Positions 52,915-60,492 of a stretch of 64,000 nucleotides of DNA are shown piece after piece. Every line of letters starts with the position of its first letter. The first letter of the stretch is position 1. The stretch covers positions 52,167 through 116,166 of the forward strand of contig CAJODY010000004.1 of NCBI GenBank assembly GCA_905233285.1, in the 5' to 3' direction. The stretch comes from an uncultured Bacteroidaceae bacterium (GTDB lineage Bacteria; Bacteroidota; Bacteroidia; Bacteroidales; Bacteroidaceae). The notes under the pieces were generated by a model. The model worked only from the letters and a program-made list of their open reading frames with translations, had not been told where the DNA came from and searched no databases. The translations under genes were made by a program, and so were the position numbers.

Positions 52915-54396
52915 TTAGTTCTCAATCTCCTTGCGAATGATAGAATATGTTCGACCTGGATCATGCAAGCCTCCATTAGCACAAACAATTCCCATCTTCA
53001 ACATTTTTTTTATATGTGAACCAATTGTAACAAATGATTTCCTTGTATGCGCAGCTAATGTACTTGTGCCTACTGCTTTATTACTTGCTAAGATTGCCAG
53101 TATTTCATGATCTAACTTGTCTAACTGTACCCATATATCCTCTCCAATAAATTCCAATGCTCGTCCTTTCCTTCGGAGATTACGCATTACAATATTATTT
53201 TTAAGCACTAATCGAACAGATTGCCCTGGCTCACTGTAAACAGGATCATCAAGAAAGAATTTTTCCATATCCGAGTAAATACGCTTTACTCCCTCATTCA
53301 GTTCTCTTACCCATCCAAAATCCGTTAATATTCGTGCAATTCGTGGATTTCTTGAGTATCTTGTTTCTTTAATATTATCCAATGTCACTATACTAGGCAG
53401 TTTGCCTGGACTTTCTATCTCTAAACGGTCATCATACATGCTGACAAGTATATAACGCCCCGCTAAAGCATACTCTCTATGGGTAACGGCGTTTACAATT
53501 CCCTCTAACCAAGCAAATTCAGGATATTCAGGAACTATTTGGAATTTTCCTGTTGTTGGATTTAGAGCAGTAAATTCACGTAGCTGATTTGATATAAAAT
53601 CTTTTGCTTCTTGAATAATTCCCAATATAGGCCTTTCTATATTATAATCTCGAGTGATATTGATATCCGAACCTGTTCTTGCCTTTGTTCCATCATAGCG
53701 TATGAAACGAATACGACAATTGGGATAGAATTGGATGATATTCTTAGCAAAGAGCAAGACTGCCGCATTGGTAAGTTTGGGCACTCCATTCTGCTTCCTT
53801 ATAAATCCACGAGCACTCAGTATTTGCTCATAAGTCTTATTGCCAGCATTAAGGATATCTTTATAGGTATCAAGTAGGTCTGTGTCTAAATCATCTATCG
53901 TGGCATCTGAATTACACTCATCTTCAAAATGACGAACATTCTTAACATATTCCAGATTACGCAAATCATCCCCCTTAAGTTCTTTCGTTCTATCTGCTAC
54001 ACGAAGATAAGTAGAGCCATTAACCGTTCTGATTACCTGTTCATGACTTGGATCTATATGAAGAAGTAACAGTCTATCTGCCTTTCCTTTTTTATTTGAT
54101 ACTGAAAGAAACTCTTCGTGATATTGCGGCATTGGAATACAGGTATCTTTGGGAGCAGAGACTAAATCATTTACTTGGTCAGGAGTTAAAGTACTTAAAC
54201 CTTCGATTGTTTTCGTTTTGTCATCAATGCCAATTACAATTGTTCCACCTTCCGCATTAGCAAATGCAGAAATAATAGGAGCCAAGTCTCCGGGCTTTAT
54301 TCTCGAAGACTTTCTATCAAATATTTTATTCTCAGGCTCATTAACGATATAATTAAGAGTCAGAGACGGTTGATATGATGATTGTATTGTATTCAT
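52915..54396 (-). CDS. Schlafen/AlbA_2-type putative DNA-binding ATPase
   Basis: A 493-residue protein of the RecG-like/COG2865 family: N-terminal AlbA_2 domain (FDRKSSRIKPGDLAPIISAFANAEGGTIVIGIDDKTKTI), a middle HATPase-like region (FAWLEGIVNAVTHREYALAG, RNPRIARILTDFGWVRELNEGVKRI), and a winged helix at the end (LAILASNKAVGTSTLAAHTRKS). Members act as regulators or in phage defence. Immediately in front of its ATG stand 3.4 copies of a 22-base repeat carrying GGAG. Confidence 0.85.
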   Translation of the reverse strand: MNTIQSSYQPSLTLNYIVNEPENKIFDRKSSRIKPGDLAPIISAFANAEGGTIVIGIDDKTKTIEGLSTLTPDQVNDLVSAPKDTCIPMPQYHEEFLSVSNKKGKADRLLLLHIDPSHEQVIRTVNGSTYLRVADRTKELKGDDLRNLEYVKNVRHFEDECNSDATIDDLDTDLLDTYKDILNAGNKTYEQILSARGFIRKQNGVPKLTNAAVLLFAKNIIQFYPNCRIRFIRYDGTKARTGSDINITRDYNIERPILGIIQEAKDFISNQLREFTALNPTTGKFQIVPEYPEFAWLEGIVNAVTHREYALAGRYILVSMYDDRLEIESPGKLPSIVTLDNIKETRYSRNPRIARILTDFGWVRELNEGVKRIYSDMEKFFLDDPVYSEPGQSVRLVLKNNIVMRNLRRKGRALEFIGEDIWVQLDKLDHEILAILASNKAVGTSTLAAHTRKSFVTIGSHIKKMLKMGIVCANGGLHDPGRTYSIIRKEIEN

Positions 54397-54400
54397 TTTA

Positions 54401-54475
54401 ACTCCAAAGATACTCTAAAACTACTCCAAAGATACTCTAAAACTACTCCAAAGATACTCTAAAACTACTCCAAAG
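54401..54475. repeat. 22-bp tandem repeat overlapping the ribosome-binding region
   Basis: ACTCCAAAGATACTCTAAAACT occurs three times exactly (54401-54422, 54423-54444, 54445-54466) plus a 9-base partial unit. On the minus strand each unit reads TTTGGAGT, a Shine-Dalgarno-like GGAG; the last one is placed about 5 bases from the ATG at 54396. No spacers, so not a CRISPR. Confidence 0.85.
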
Positions 54476-54648
54476 GAAGACCAAGCCAACGAAAACTGTT
54501 TTTTCCAAAACGAAGACGAGAACTAGTTCCGTCACTTCTAAGGTAACTGATATGAATCTGCAACACAGAAAGAACTCCATCAACCGTGCGATAAAGCAAC
54601 TGGGGCAGGTCCCGCCACCACACACAAGGTTGGTTTCTGTTCTGCCAT
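54476..54648 (-). pseudogene. Zeta-toxin-like gene remnant
   Basis: From ATG 54648 the frame reads MAEQKPTLCVVAGP, the start of a zeta-toxin/P-loop protein up to the first residues of Walker A (normally GPNGSGKS). It then loses all homology and stops 8 codons later. Another frame is open on to the 22-bp repeat and may be the former 3' end. The gene begins 4 bases after the stop of the small protein that usually precedes such genes in Bacteroidales. Confidence 0.55.
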
Positions 54649-54652
54649 CGCT

Positions 54653-54826
54653 TTACAATTTATTTGAGGTGCGAATCAACTCAAAACGACGATGCAACTC
54701 AGCCTGGAACTTAGCAGTAGAGCGCCTTGCCGACTCTGCCACCTGCTCCATGATTGCATGCAGCATGTCGTCGGTCGGCTCCTGCAGAGACGACAATCTA
54801 TATGATGTAAGTTCTTGTTGTGACAT
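54653..54826 (-). CDS. Small partner protein of a (lost) zeta-toxin-like gene
   Basis: 57 residues, MSQQELTSYRLSSLQEPTDD start, then an acidic/basic helix QVAESARRSTAKFQAEL. It closely follows the pattern of a short Bacteroidales protein found in front of zeta-toxin-like ATPases. If that pair is a toxin-antitoxin, the antitoxin is intact while the toxin is not. Function otherwise unknown. Confidence 0.6.
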   Translation of the reverse strand: MSQQELTSYRLSSLQEPTDDMLHAIMEQVAESARRSTAKFQAELHRRFELIRTSNKL

Positions 54827-54870
54827 AAGTATATTTATTTAGGCGCTAGGGAATTTATTTTTAAAGTTGA

Positions 54871-54940
54871 GCGATTAGCGGGGAGCGGTTAGTGGTTAGT
54901 GGTTAGCGTAACTGACTTTCAACTTTCAACTTTCAACTGT
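54871..54940. repeat. Period-7 array downstream of wza
   Basis: Ten 7-base units, changing from GCGGTTA/GTGGTTA type to CAACTTT type (GCGATTA, GCGGGGA, GCGGTTA, GTGGTTA, GTGGTTA, GCGTAAC, TGACTTT, CAACTTT, CAACTTT, CAACTGT). It ends 4 bases before the wza stop. Confidence 0.75.
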
Positions 54941-54944
54941 GAAG

Positions 54945-55760
54945 TTATTTCAAGACCATATATAATAATGAGCCGAGGGAGACGGTGATGCTGGCACCGC
55001 GGACCCAGAGGCGGGTGGTAGTGCCGACTTGGGATTCCTGGACCATTGCCATGTTGGGCTCTACATATACTATGTCGCGCTGCTGGAGGTAGTAGTACGG
55101 AGAGTTGAGGATGTTGGCATCGCGCATGTCGAGTTCGTGGATTGCGAAGGTGCCATCGCTCTGTTCACGGAGGACTTTGACGTTTTCACGTTTGCCGTAG
55201 ATGGTCATGTCGCCTGCCATGGCGAGGGCTTCAAGGACATTAATCTTGGGACGTGAGAGGGTGAAGGTATTGGGGTTTTTGACTTCCCCCATGACGGATA
55301 TCTCAAAATTCTCGATATAGGTATTGACTACGCAATCGGCATTTTCATGAAGATAAGGAAGTATCTGTTTCCGGATATGTTCGTTCGCCTGTTCGATGGT
55401 AAGACCAGCTATATGAACTGTACCGAGGACAGGGAATTCGATATTTCCATCGTTATCTACAAGGTAGGAATGGAATTTTTGTCCTCCAGAAGAGAATGTT
55501 TTTGTAGTGACACTTAAAACACTAGGATCAACCATATTGAACTGGAAGATTGACTCCTGATCTGTGCCAGAGAAGACATAGATGTGTAGATTGTCTTTGG
55601 GTTTGATGGTTATGTCGTATAAGTTGGCACCTTTGGTTCCGTCGAACTCGGCAGAGTTCTGGAAGTATGGGACGGACTTGTAGCTGGAACAGGAGCTGAT
55701 GACAAGTATGAATAGGATGTATTTTAGTAGTTTGGTAATCATATTTCTATTTTTGAACAC
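54945..55760 (-). CDS. wza: Polysaccharide export outer-membrane lipoprotein (Wza-like)
   Basis: A 271-residue protein with a lipoprotein signal (KYILFILVISSCSSYK, lipobox ending in Cys). Then come a Poly_export domain (KPKDNLHIYVFSGTDQESIFQF), SLBB repeats (GNIEFPVLGTVHIAGLTIEQANEHI; ISVMGEVKNPNTFTLSRPKINVLEALAMAGDM) and a C-terminal membrane-spanning helix. It forms the outer-membrane exit pore for the polysaccharide. An internal Met at 55742 (MITKLL) is an equally good start. No wzc follows, unlike the usual order. Confidence 0.92.
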   Translation of the reverse strand: MFKNRNMITKLLKYILFILVISSCSSYKSVPYFQNSAEFDGTKGANLYDITIKPKDNLHIYVFSGTDQESIFQFNMVDPSVLSVTTKTFSSGGQKFHSYLVDNDGNIEFPVLGTVHIAGLTIEQANEHIRKQILPYLHENADCVVNTYIENFEISVMGEVKNPNTFTLSRPKINVLEALAMAGDMTIYGKRENVKVLREQSDGTFAIHELDMRDANILNSPYYYLQQRDIVYVEPNMAMVQESQVGTTTRLWVRGASITVSLGSLLYMVLK

Positions 55761-55864
55761 TATTTATTTACTCACATCTAAAAACTCGGAAAACTCTAAA
55801 AAAACTCTATTATATTTTAACATCGAAAGGCTCTAAAAACACTAAATTTTCTTATTATATTTTT

Positions 55865-56075
55865 ACATCGAAAAACACTAAAAACACTAAAATATTATAA
55901 GTTGATTATTTCAGATGATTAGTTTTATTTTGTTTGAAGCATCTTAAAAGCGAGCTTTTAGAAGTGCTTCCAATAAAATCAAACCTTTATTCAGAATGCA
56001 TTCAGAATAAAACAGACCAAAGGTCTTTCATCTGAAAGAATCATTTTTTCGTATATTTCGCGTAGTTAGATGTTC
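55865..56075. repeat. Period-9-bracketed structured repeat, copy E5
   Basis: Nearly identical in its core to E1 at 767-978, with the same outer stem and long inner hairpin. The left edge is ACATCGAAA, AACACTAAA, AACACTAAA; the right edge TTCGTATAT, TTCGCGTAG, TTAGATGTT. Extra AACATC-type units lie at 55774-55860. No gene between wza and 56115. Confidence 0.75.
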
Positions 56076-56114
56076 TGCTATTAAGTTTTTCGTTAATTCC
56101 GCGTCTTTAGATGT

Positions 56115-56498
56115 TCAGTATCTGACGATGCGTTCAGGTTTTATCTTTGTCTCATTGAAATTCACTAAAAGACCAAGCTGGTAGCCTGTAATAGTTAAGT
56201 AATTTATCACCTGCGCTTTGTGAACCGGAAGAAGTTCATCGACTGCTTTTAGTTCTATGACTATTTTGTCGTAACACACAAAGTCTGCAATGTATTTCTG
56301 TTCTAGTTCCTTACCCTTGTACATAATGGCGAAGTATTTTTCACGCTCAAACGGAATACCTTGAAGTTCCAGCTCTTTTTCGAGGGCTTCTTGGTAAACC
56401 TTTTCCATGAGACCAGGGCCAAGTTCTTTATGAACTTCGTAAATGGCACCTATAATCTTGTATGATTCCTCAGGGTATAGCAAAGTGTTCTCTTTCAT
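56115..56498 (-). CDS. GxxExxY protein, intact
   Basis: 127 residues from the Met at 56498 (MKENTLLYPEESYK); the upstream Met at 56561 adds residues coded by repeat sequence. It has GAIYEVHKELGPGLMEKVYQEALEKEL with the name motif, then FVCYDKIVIELKAVDELLPVHKAQVINYLTITGYQLGLLVNFNE. It is close in sequence to the broken copy at 43.7-44.1 kb, suggesting recent duplication. Period-9 arrays of the AACATC family stand on both sides. Confidence 0.85.
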   Translation of the reverse strand: MKENTLLYPEESYKIIGAIYEVHKELGPGLMEKVYQEALEKELELQGIPFEREKYFAIMYKGKELEQKYIADFVCYDKIVIELKAVDELLPVHKAQVINYLTITGYQLGLLVNFNETKIKPERIVRY

Positions 56499-56585
56499 AT
56501 CACATCGCAAACCTTTTAATTTAACATCTATTGTTATTACATCGAAAAACTCTAAAAGCACTAAAATTACTTTTACTTTTTTTTT

Positions 56586-56778
56586 ACATCGAAAAACACT
56601 AAAAACACTAAAACTTATTATTGATGATTAATCTTTGATAAGATTACTATGCTTGTGAGCATAGGTTTAATTTTGTTTGATGAATCTTGAAAATTCGTTT
56701 TCAGAAGTTCATCCAATAAAATCAAACTTCATCATCAATAATAAAATCTTTTCGTTTATTTAGGGTATTTAGATGTTT
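56586..56778. repeat. Period-9-bracketed structured repeat, copy E6 (diverged)
   Basis: Same edges as E1/E5 but a diverged core that keeps the fold. The outer stem TTATTATTGATGAT (56615-56628) pairs perfectly with 56731-56744. The inner hairpin has GATGAA/TTCATC where E1 has GAAGCA/TGCTTC. There is an extra small hairpin CTATGC/GCATAG (56647-56664). The paired changes imply selection for structure. Confidence 0.75.
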
Positions 56779-56867
56779 GTAATCAAAATTTCTTTCGAAT
56801 TTTTAGCGTATTTAGATGTTAGTAATCAAGAATTTTTCGTTTATTCCGTGTCTTTAGATGTTAATAA

Positions 56868-57518
56868 TCAGAAGAGGTAGGAAAGGGCGACTTGGCAGGC
56901 ATGGGCTTTGCCGTCGGTGAGGGTTCGTGACTTGCCGTTTGCGGGGTTGGCAAGTTGGATTTCTCCTGTTTTGCGGAGTGCTAAGTTGTATGATATCCGG
57001 ACTTGGACTTTTTCCAGGACGACTCCACCGATACCGAAGTTCCAGCTGAAGGAAGAGGTCTCGTCGGTCCAACGGTTTTCCAGGGCGAGACCTGTAGTGC
57101 TTGTTCCGGATATAATGGTATGGTTTCTGTTGCCTATGCTCAGACCTATCTGCGGACCTGTGAAGATGAAACCATAGACCCAGTCGCCGAATGAGTATCC
57201 ATATCGGATGTTGACGGGGAACTGGAATGAGTAGCAGCGGACGGTCTCTGTATTGCTGTATGACTTTGATCTTGCTCCACGCATATCGAAGAGTGCTGAA
57301 ACATCAACTCCTAATCCGGTCTTGGGTATGTCAAAAATCACTGTCGGACCAACAAAGAAGCCCGGACGAATCTTATCGATATAGCTTTTGTAGTCGCTGT
57401 CGCTCACAGTGAATTTACTGATGTTCAGTCCTGCTGTCACTCCGAATTTGAATTGGGCAAGGGCAGGAGTCGAGCACAGCGTTGCAAGGACAAAAATGAG
57501 TATAATATGGAATTTCAT
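56868..57518 (-). CDS. Outer-membrane beta-barrel protein (PorT-like)
   Basis: 216 residues from the Met at 57518, which gives a proper signal peptide (MKFHIILIFVLATLCSTPALA, cleaved before QFKFG); a longer start adds a basic stretch. The mature part is alternating beta-strand sequence (FKFGVTAGLNISKFTVSD, GFFVGPTVIFDIPKTGLGVDVSALFDM) ending in YLF, as in OMP_b-brl_2 proteins. It lies in the capsule locus between gmd and wza; role in export or adhesion not known. Confidence 0.8.
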   Translation of the reverse strand: MKFHIILIFVLATLCSTPALAQFKFGVTAGLNISKFTVSDSDYKSYIDKIRPGFFVGPTVIFDIPKTGLGVDVSALFDMRGARSKSYSNTETVRCYSFQFPVNIRYGYSFGDWVYGFIFTGPQIGLSIGNRNHTIISGTSTTGLALENRWTDETSSFSWNFGIGGVVLEKVQVRISYNLALRKTGEIQLANPANGKSRTLTDGKAHACQVALSYLF

Positions 57519-57572
57519 ATCTTTCTTTTTAAAACCACGGATTGCTCGGATTGAACGGATGATTTTTTTGAA

Positions 57573-57867
57573 CATCTAAAGACTCTAAAACCTCGAATGA
57601 TTTTTTAAGACAAAGAACCTTAAATACCCCTCCTGCTGTATGACGCTCATTCTGAGCTTTCATGTCTGGGTGCTGTGTCTGTGTCTTTAAGAGCGAGCTC
57701 TTACGCCACAGACTCATCTTTGCCATATCCACTAAAGTGGACTCATCCCGCAGTCGGCATTAAACAAGCGATTCAGCGAGTACAGAGCTAAGTTTACTTA
57801 AGCGTTCGGCGTAGCCAAACATCGCTTCGCTAAAAAATTTTAGTATTTTTCGTATTTTTAGATGTTT
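57573..57867. repeat. Period-9-bracketed element, copy E7
   Basis: On the minus strand it runs from an AACATCTAAA/AATACGAAA array (57867-57838) to TTTTAGAGTCTTTAGATGTT (about 57593-57574). The core contains AAGAGCGAGCTCTT and the motif GCACCCAGA also found in E2 and E3. A 67-codon minus-strand frame crosses it but covers the repeat edge, so I do not call a gene. The rest of the gap to 58021 holds nothing recognisable. Confidence 0.55.
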
Positions 57868-58021
57868 ACGAAATAAAAGAATCCGTGTGGTCCCCGACCT
57901 CGTGTTAAGCCGAAGCCTCTATGCTAAAGCTACGATACCTTCGGAACAACTGAGGCCAACTACCTTACAAAACAACGTATTCATGTTTTGTCTCGGTCGC
58001 CGTAAAATCCGTGTTCGTTTA

Positions 58022-59152
58022 TTATTTCACGATGCCTTTTTCGAGGTATTCGGCGAGGTTGGTGCGAACCTTTTCTGCTGCGCCTTCGGAGGCGACTTTG
58101 GCCATATCGGAATCGACCATGAGGTTGACAAGTTGTTCGAAGGAGGTCTTGGCGGGATTCCAGCCCAGTTGCGTCTTTGCTTTGGTGGGATCGCCCCAGA
58201 GGTTGACTACGTCGGTGGGACGGTAGAAATCGGGAGAGACGCGGACGACGATGTCGCCGGGTTTTAGCTTACTGCTTACGGCTGACTGCTTACTGGAGTC
58301 TATGCTCTTGATGATTCCGACTTCGTTGATTCCTTCGCCAACGAACTCCAGTTCGATGCCTACACGTTTGAAGGCATAGTAGCAGAATTCACGTACGGAA
58401 TGCTGGACACCAGTGGCAATGACGAAGTCCTCGGGTTTGGGTTGCTGGAGGATGAGCCACATGCACTCGACGTAGTCTTTGGCATAACCCCAGTCACGGA
58501 GTGAGGAGAGGTTGCCGAGGAAGAGTGTGTCCTGCTTGCCCTGAGCGATACGTGCTGCTGCGAGGGTAATCTTACGGGTTACAAAGGTCTCACCACGGCG
58601 CTCGCTCTCGTGGTTGAAAAGAATGCCGGAGCAGCAGTACATGTTATATGCCTCGCGGTATTCCTTGACTATCCAGAAACCGTATTGCTTAGCTACAGCG
58701 TATGGCGAATAAGGATGGAACGGTGTATTCTCATTCTGAGGCACCTCTTCTACTTTACCATAGAGTTCGCTGGTGCTGGCCTGATAGATGCGGCATGTGT
58801 CGGTCAATCCAAGTTGGCGGACTGCCTCGAGGATGCGGAGTACGCCTACGGCATCAACGTCGGCTGTGAACTCAGGAGAGTCGAAGCTGACCTGAACATG
58901 GCTCTGAGCAGCGAGGTTATATATTTCGTCGGGGCGAACCTTTCCAATCACACCCAGTACCGACATGGAATCGCCCAAGTCTGCATAGTGCAAGTGGAAG
59001 TGTGGTTTGCCCTCGAGGTGTGCGATACGTTCACGGAAGTCCACGGACGAACGGCGGATGGTGCCGTGCACGTCGTAGCCTTTTTCGAGTAGCAGTTCGG
59101 CAAGGTAGCTGCCGTCCTGCCCTGTTATTCCCGTGATTAAAGCTTTTTTCAT
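58022..59152 (-). CDS. gmd: GDP-mannose 4,6-dehydratase
   Basis: A 376-residue SDR with all Gmd marks: [79 protein letters not shown]-x3-K in [31 protein letters not shown]. It makes GDP-4-keto-6-deoxymannose. The usual next gene, fcl, is absent from the window. Residues about 285-297 ([13 protein letters not shown]) are encoded by a period-7 array and are an insertion relative to the family. Confidence 0.95.
   Translation of the reverse strand: MKKALITGITGQDGSYLAELLLEKGYDVHGTIRRSSVDFRERIAHLEGKPHFHLHYADLGDSMSVLGVIGKVRPDEIYNLAAQSHVQVSFDSPEFTADVDAVGVLRILEAVRQLGLTDTCRIYQASTSELYGKVEEVPQNENTPFHPYSPYAVAKQYGFWIVKEYREAYNMYCCSGILFNHESERRGETFVTRKITLAAARIAQGKQDTLFLGNLSSLRDWGYAKDYVECMWLILQQPKPEDFVIATGVQHSVREFCYYAFKRVGIELEFVGEGINEVGIIKSIDSSKQSAVSSKLKPGDIVVRVSPDFYRPTDVVNLWGDPTKAKTQLGWNPAKTSFEQLVNLMVDSDMAKVASEGAAEKVRTNLAEYLEKGIVK
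58267..58294. repeat. In-frame period-7 array inside gmd
   Basis: GCTTACT, GCTTACG, GCTGACT, GCTTACT in tandem; same family as the arrays around the four-helix-bundle gene just upstream (59162-59246). Confidence 0.8.
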
Positions 59153-59161
59153 ATTATTCTA

Positions 59162-59246
59162 GTTTACTGCTTACTGCTTACGGCTTACCGGTTTGCTTAC
59201 TGCTTACGGCTTACCGGTTTGCTTACTGCTTACGGCTTACCGGTTT
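59162..59246. repeat. Left period-7 array of the second four-helix-bundle cassette
   Basis: GTTTACT then three copies of a 26-base higher-order unit built from GCTTACT, GCTTACG, GCTTACC and GGTTT. The stop codon and last two codons of the four-helix-bundle gene lie in it. The right array (59631-59665) is the reverse complement type. Confidence 0.85.
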
Positions 59247-59602
59247 AATTTTTGTGAGTATGAATTCCGGAGACCGTTTAACATGCGAGCAACATTGTCT
59301 ATTTCGGGTTTTAAATTCTCAAGGCTGTCCTGGTCTATATAGTTTAGGTCGCATGCAATGATTAACTGATTATACGCTTCCATTAATGAACCATACGAAA
59401 TTTCAATAAAGTGAATCTGCTCCTTCAATGATATACGTCCACTTCCTTCTGCAATATTAGAGGGGACAGAAACAATAGCTCTGCGCAATTGATCGCATAG
59501 AGAATATTTCTCAAAAAGAGGAAACTTGTCAATCAGTTGATATACTAAAACGACTAGTTTTCTCGACTCCTGCCAAACATTTAAAGATTCAAACGAATAC
59601 AT
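59237..59602 (-). CDS. Four-helix-bundle protein (S23/TIGR02436 type)
   Basis: A 121-residue protein: SFESLNVWQESRKLVVLVYQL, FPLFEKYSLCDQLRRAIVSVPSNIAEGSGR, FIEISYGSLMEAYNQLIIA, ending MLNGLRNSYS. Same family as the gene at 18990-19373 but clearly diverged. Inserted between upxY and gmd, with period-7 arrays on both sides in opposite sense. No known enzymatic motif. Confidence 0.88.
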   Translation of the reverse strand: MYSFESLNVWQESRKLVVLVYQLIDKFPLFEKYSLCDQLRRAIVSVPSNIAEGSGRISLKEQIHFIEISYGSLMEAYNQLIIACDLNYIDQDSLENLKPEIDNVARMLNGLRNSYSQKLNR

Positions 59603-59630
59603 GACATTATGGTAGTGGTTAACCCCAAAA

Positions 59631-59665
59631 GCTGTAAGCGGTAAGCTGTAATCGGTAAGCTATGA
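59631..59665. repeat. Right period-7 array of the second four-helix-bundle cassette
   Basis: GCTGTAA, GCGGTAA, GCTGTAA, TCGGTAA, GCTATGA: reverse-complement sense of the left array. It contains the stop codon of upxY (59660-59662). Confidence 0.8.
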
Positions 59666-60280
59666 ATTCTGATTAATTCGTACGAGGAGTTTGGGACTGA
59701 TTTCCATGTAGGCACAGCCGAGTTGGGTGATGCGGATGCCGATGTAGCTGGATTTGTCGCCGTGGAGGCGGACTATCTTGCCGGTGATGTTGTCGCCCCA
59801 GGCGAGAACTTGGACTTCCTCGCCGAGGGAGAAGCCGGTAGTGGTGAACTGGACACGGTTGCCGCTGTCTGCGAGCATGGCATGGAGCAGATCCATCTGC
59901 GAGTCGGGGACTATGGCAGGTTTATGGCGTCCGTACTCATTGGTGCTAGTTGCTTTGTCTGTGACGAAGGAATGGATTTCGGGAAGGTTAACTATCTGAA
60001 GGCGTGTTTTCTCGGTGACTCTGACGAAGACGTAGTGAGTGATGACGGGTCGTTCGATTTTCTTTCTGCGTCCATTATTCCAGACGTGCACTTCCCATTG
60101 GGTTGCCGCAAATGCTTCGATGCCTTGCCTAAGCAAGAGGTCGCGGACTGACTTCTCTTTACGGGATCCTACATAAGCGATGTACCAGTGCTTTTTCTCA
60201 CCGTCAGATACGCCTACGGCGCCGTCAGCGACATATGCTGGCGTTTCATCAGTGGTGACAGACAGTTCTTCGGACATCAC
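59660..60280 (-). CDS. upxY: UpxY/NusG-family transcription antiterminator
   Basis: A 206-residue NusG-like protein: NGN domain (HWYIAYVGSRKEKSVRDLLLRQGIEAFAATQWEVHVWNNGRRKKIERPVI, YVFVRV) and a C-terminal KOW-type segment (LGEEVQVLAWGDNITGKIVRLHGDKSS). UpxY-type proteins act on their own capsule operon so that RNA polymerase reads through the leader. First gene of the polysaccharide locus in transcription order, which fits that role. Confidence 0.9.
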   Translation of the reverse strand: MMSEELSVTTDETPAYVADGAVGVSDGEKKHWYIAYVGSRKEKSVRDLLLRQGIEAFAATQWEVHVWNNGRRKKIERPVITHYVFVRVTEKTRLQIVNLPEIHSFVTDKATSTNEYGRHKPAIVPDSQMDLLHAMLADSGNRVQFTTTGFSLGEEVQVLAWGDNITGKIVRLHGDKSSYIGIRITQLGCAYMEISPKLLVRINQNS

Positions 60281-60300
60281 TTTGTGGGGACTCAGTTTTT

Positions 60301-60342
60301 GGCTTACGGCTTACAGGTTACGGCTTACTGCTTACGGCTTAG
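60301..60342. repeat. Period-7 array upstream of upxY
   Basis: Six units: GGCTTAC, GGCTTAC, AGGTTAC, GGCTTAC, TGCTTAC, GGCTTAG. It lies between the probable promoter and the upxY ATG, hence in the untranslated leader. Confidence 0.8.
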
Positions 60343-60365
60343 TAGGCGAACTGAGTAAATTTGTG

Positions 60366-60373
60366 CAAAGTTA
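60366..60373 (-). promoter_or_regulatory. -7 element of the probable capsule-locus promoter
   Basis: TAACTTTG on the minus strand fits TAnnTTTG. A TTTG stands 25 bases upstream, longer than the usual 19-22, so the -33 element is weak. It is placed about 85 bases before the upxY start and directly after the preceding operon's terminator. Confidence 0.5.
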
Positions 60374-60408
60374 TGAAATAAAATCTAGGTGGGTCTTACA
60401 AAAATGAT

Positions 60409-60460
60409 AAAAAAGTGCCCCGCAGCTTTAATTTTAATTAAATTTGGAGCTACGGAGCAC
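60409..60460 (-). terminator. Rho-independent terminator of the sugar-nucleotide operon
   Basis: On the minus strand: GTGCTCCGTAGCT, an AT-rich loop, AGCTGCGGGGCAC, then TTTTTT. A classical terminator 33 bases after the GHMP kinase stop. Confidence 0.85.
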
Positions 60461-60492
60461 GAAATTGGGTATTTGCAAAGCAAAAGTATTCG

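Noticed and set aside
54401-54475. Possible CRISPR array
   Set aside because: The 22-base units are directly adjacent with no spacers and no cas genes are present.
57529-57732. A 67-codon minus-strand frame inside element E7
   Set aside because: Both ends run into period-9 edge sequence and no homologous frame exists in E2 or E3, which share part of the core.
57690-57760. Hammerhead-ribozyme-like GATGAGTC motifs in E7
   Set aside because: The GAAA box and three-stem layout are missing; only the short CTGATGAG-like words occur.
58610-59092. A 160-codon plus-strand frame
   Set aside because: It is antisense to gmd, whose protein is fully conserved across this stretch.
59723-60151. A 142-codon plus-strand frame
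   Set aside because: It is antisense to the NGN and KOW regions of upxY and shows no family features.
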